DNA from: an uncultured Lachnospira sp. | GTDB lineage: Bacteria; Bacillota; Clostridia; Lachnospirales; Lachnospiraceae | DNA length: 64,000 nt | Assembly: GCA_910585095.1 (NCBI GenBank) | Contig: CAJUBU010000014.1 | Location: forward strand, 1 to 64,000 | Reading direction: 5' to 3' | Position numbers and translations under genes: made by a program | In this document: piece after piece, positions 63,826-64,000 of the stretch | How the letters are laid out: the number at the start of each line of letters is the position of its first letter | Position numbering within the stretch: the stretch's first letter is position 1 | Notes under the pieces: generated by a model | What the model was told of the DNA's origin: nothing | Seen by the model: only the letters and a program-made list of their open reading frames with translations | The model's database searches: none

Positions 63826-64000
63826 GACTTTTTTCCTCCTTTCTCTGAAATATCGGTTATAAATTTTTCTGTAAAAGATATCATTTCATCATCAAAAATT
63901 GGCAATCCCATATAATCTAATATTTTCATAATAAAATGGTATTTATGCTGTAATTCCTCTGATGTTGCTGGAAATATTGAAGGCATAAGCCAAAAGTTAA
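63822..64000 (-). CDS. C-terminal end of an unknown protein, runs off right edge
   Basis: The last 58 codons of a minus-strand gene that enters from beyond 64000 and stops at 63822: NFWLMPSIFPATSEELQHKY, then DYMGLPIFDDEMISFTEKFI and ending GGKKS. Its stop overlaps the MFS ATG. Too little is present to name it; a cytoplasmic protein translationally coupled to the exporter. Confidence 0.7.
   Translation of the reverse strand, partial: NFWLMPSIFPATSEELQHKYHFIMKILDYMGLPIFDDEMISFTEKFITDISEKGGKKS

Overview
The window is AT-rich, uses strong GGAGG-type ribosome binding sites, and carries a Gram-positive flagellar late-gene cluster (flgM, flgN, two flgK-like genes, flgL, fliW, csrA, flaG, fliD, fliS, two flagellins), a YvyF-type zinc protein, comFC, recD2, an mreB/mbl gene next to flagellar rod genes and an S-box in front of metK. 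It also has a class III-type glycyl radical enzyme pair and an anchored pectinesterase-like protein. Together these point to a motile, strictly anaerobic member of the Clostridia, most likely Lachnospiraceae. No rRNA, tRNA or CRISPR array was seen.

Layout. 1-3.0 kb: a minus-strand operon licD > small Rossmann-like protein > glycyl radical activase > glycyl radical enzyme; the last gene runs off the left edge. 3.4-7.4 kb: two mirror-image cassettes, each a membrane-anchored paralogue plus a secreted protein, diverging from a shared intergenic region, followed by a TraX-like membrane acyltransferase. 8.5-15.2 kb: a second LicD protein with a metallophosphatase, a stand-alone siroheme reductase, and a large secreted pectinesterase-like wall protein. 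15.5-16.7 kb: relics (small HTH gene, IS607-type element end, gltB fragment with a nonsense codon). 16.7-21.9 kb: a glycan cluster (dehydrogenase-GDPD fusion, cytidylyltransferase-dehydrogenase fusion, third LicD, GT2). 22-35.5 kb: flagellin and hook-filament genes with sigma-28-type promoters. 35.5-43 kb: comFC, recD2, an IS607-type relic inserted between recD2 and the rod genes, then flgJ-like, flgG, flgF and mreB. 43.5-50.6 kb: riboswitch-controlled metK, GNAT, thrH, pdxK, an HD-GYP response regulator and a LMW phosphatase. 50.8-51.8 kb: fragments of a tyrosine and a serine recombinase. 52.1-57.2 kb: a visibly more GC-rich two-component system plus FtsX-type ABC transporter, probably acquired. 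57.5-64 kb: a TetR-flavoprotein pair with two clear operators, an AraC-GNAT fusion overlapping a MATE exporter, and an MFS exporter, with short inverted repeat copies on both sides of the AraC-MATE pair.

How the genes fit together. The flagellar block is a near-complete late-stage set with its own anti-sigma factor (FlgM) and the FliW/CsrA switch that matches flagellin translation to secretion. The glycan genes directly beside the flagellins, with three LicD transferases in 21 kb, suggest that a phosphodiester-linked small alcohol is attached to a surface polymer, possibly the flagellin itself. That link is inference.

The least understood parts are the LicD-linked glycyl radical operon, the mirror-image membrane/secreted cassettes with TraX, and the two fusion enzymes that share a sibling dehydrogenase domain. 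All calls come from reading the sequence; no database search was run.
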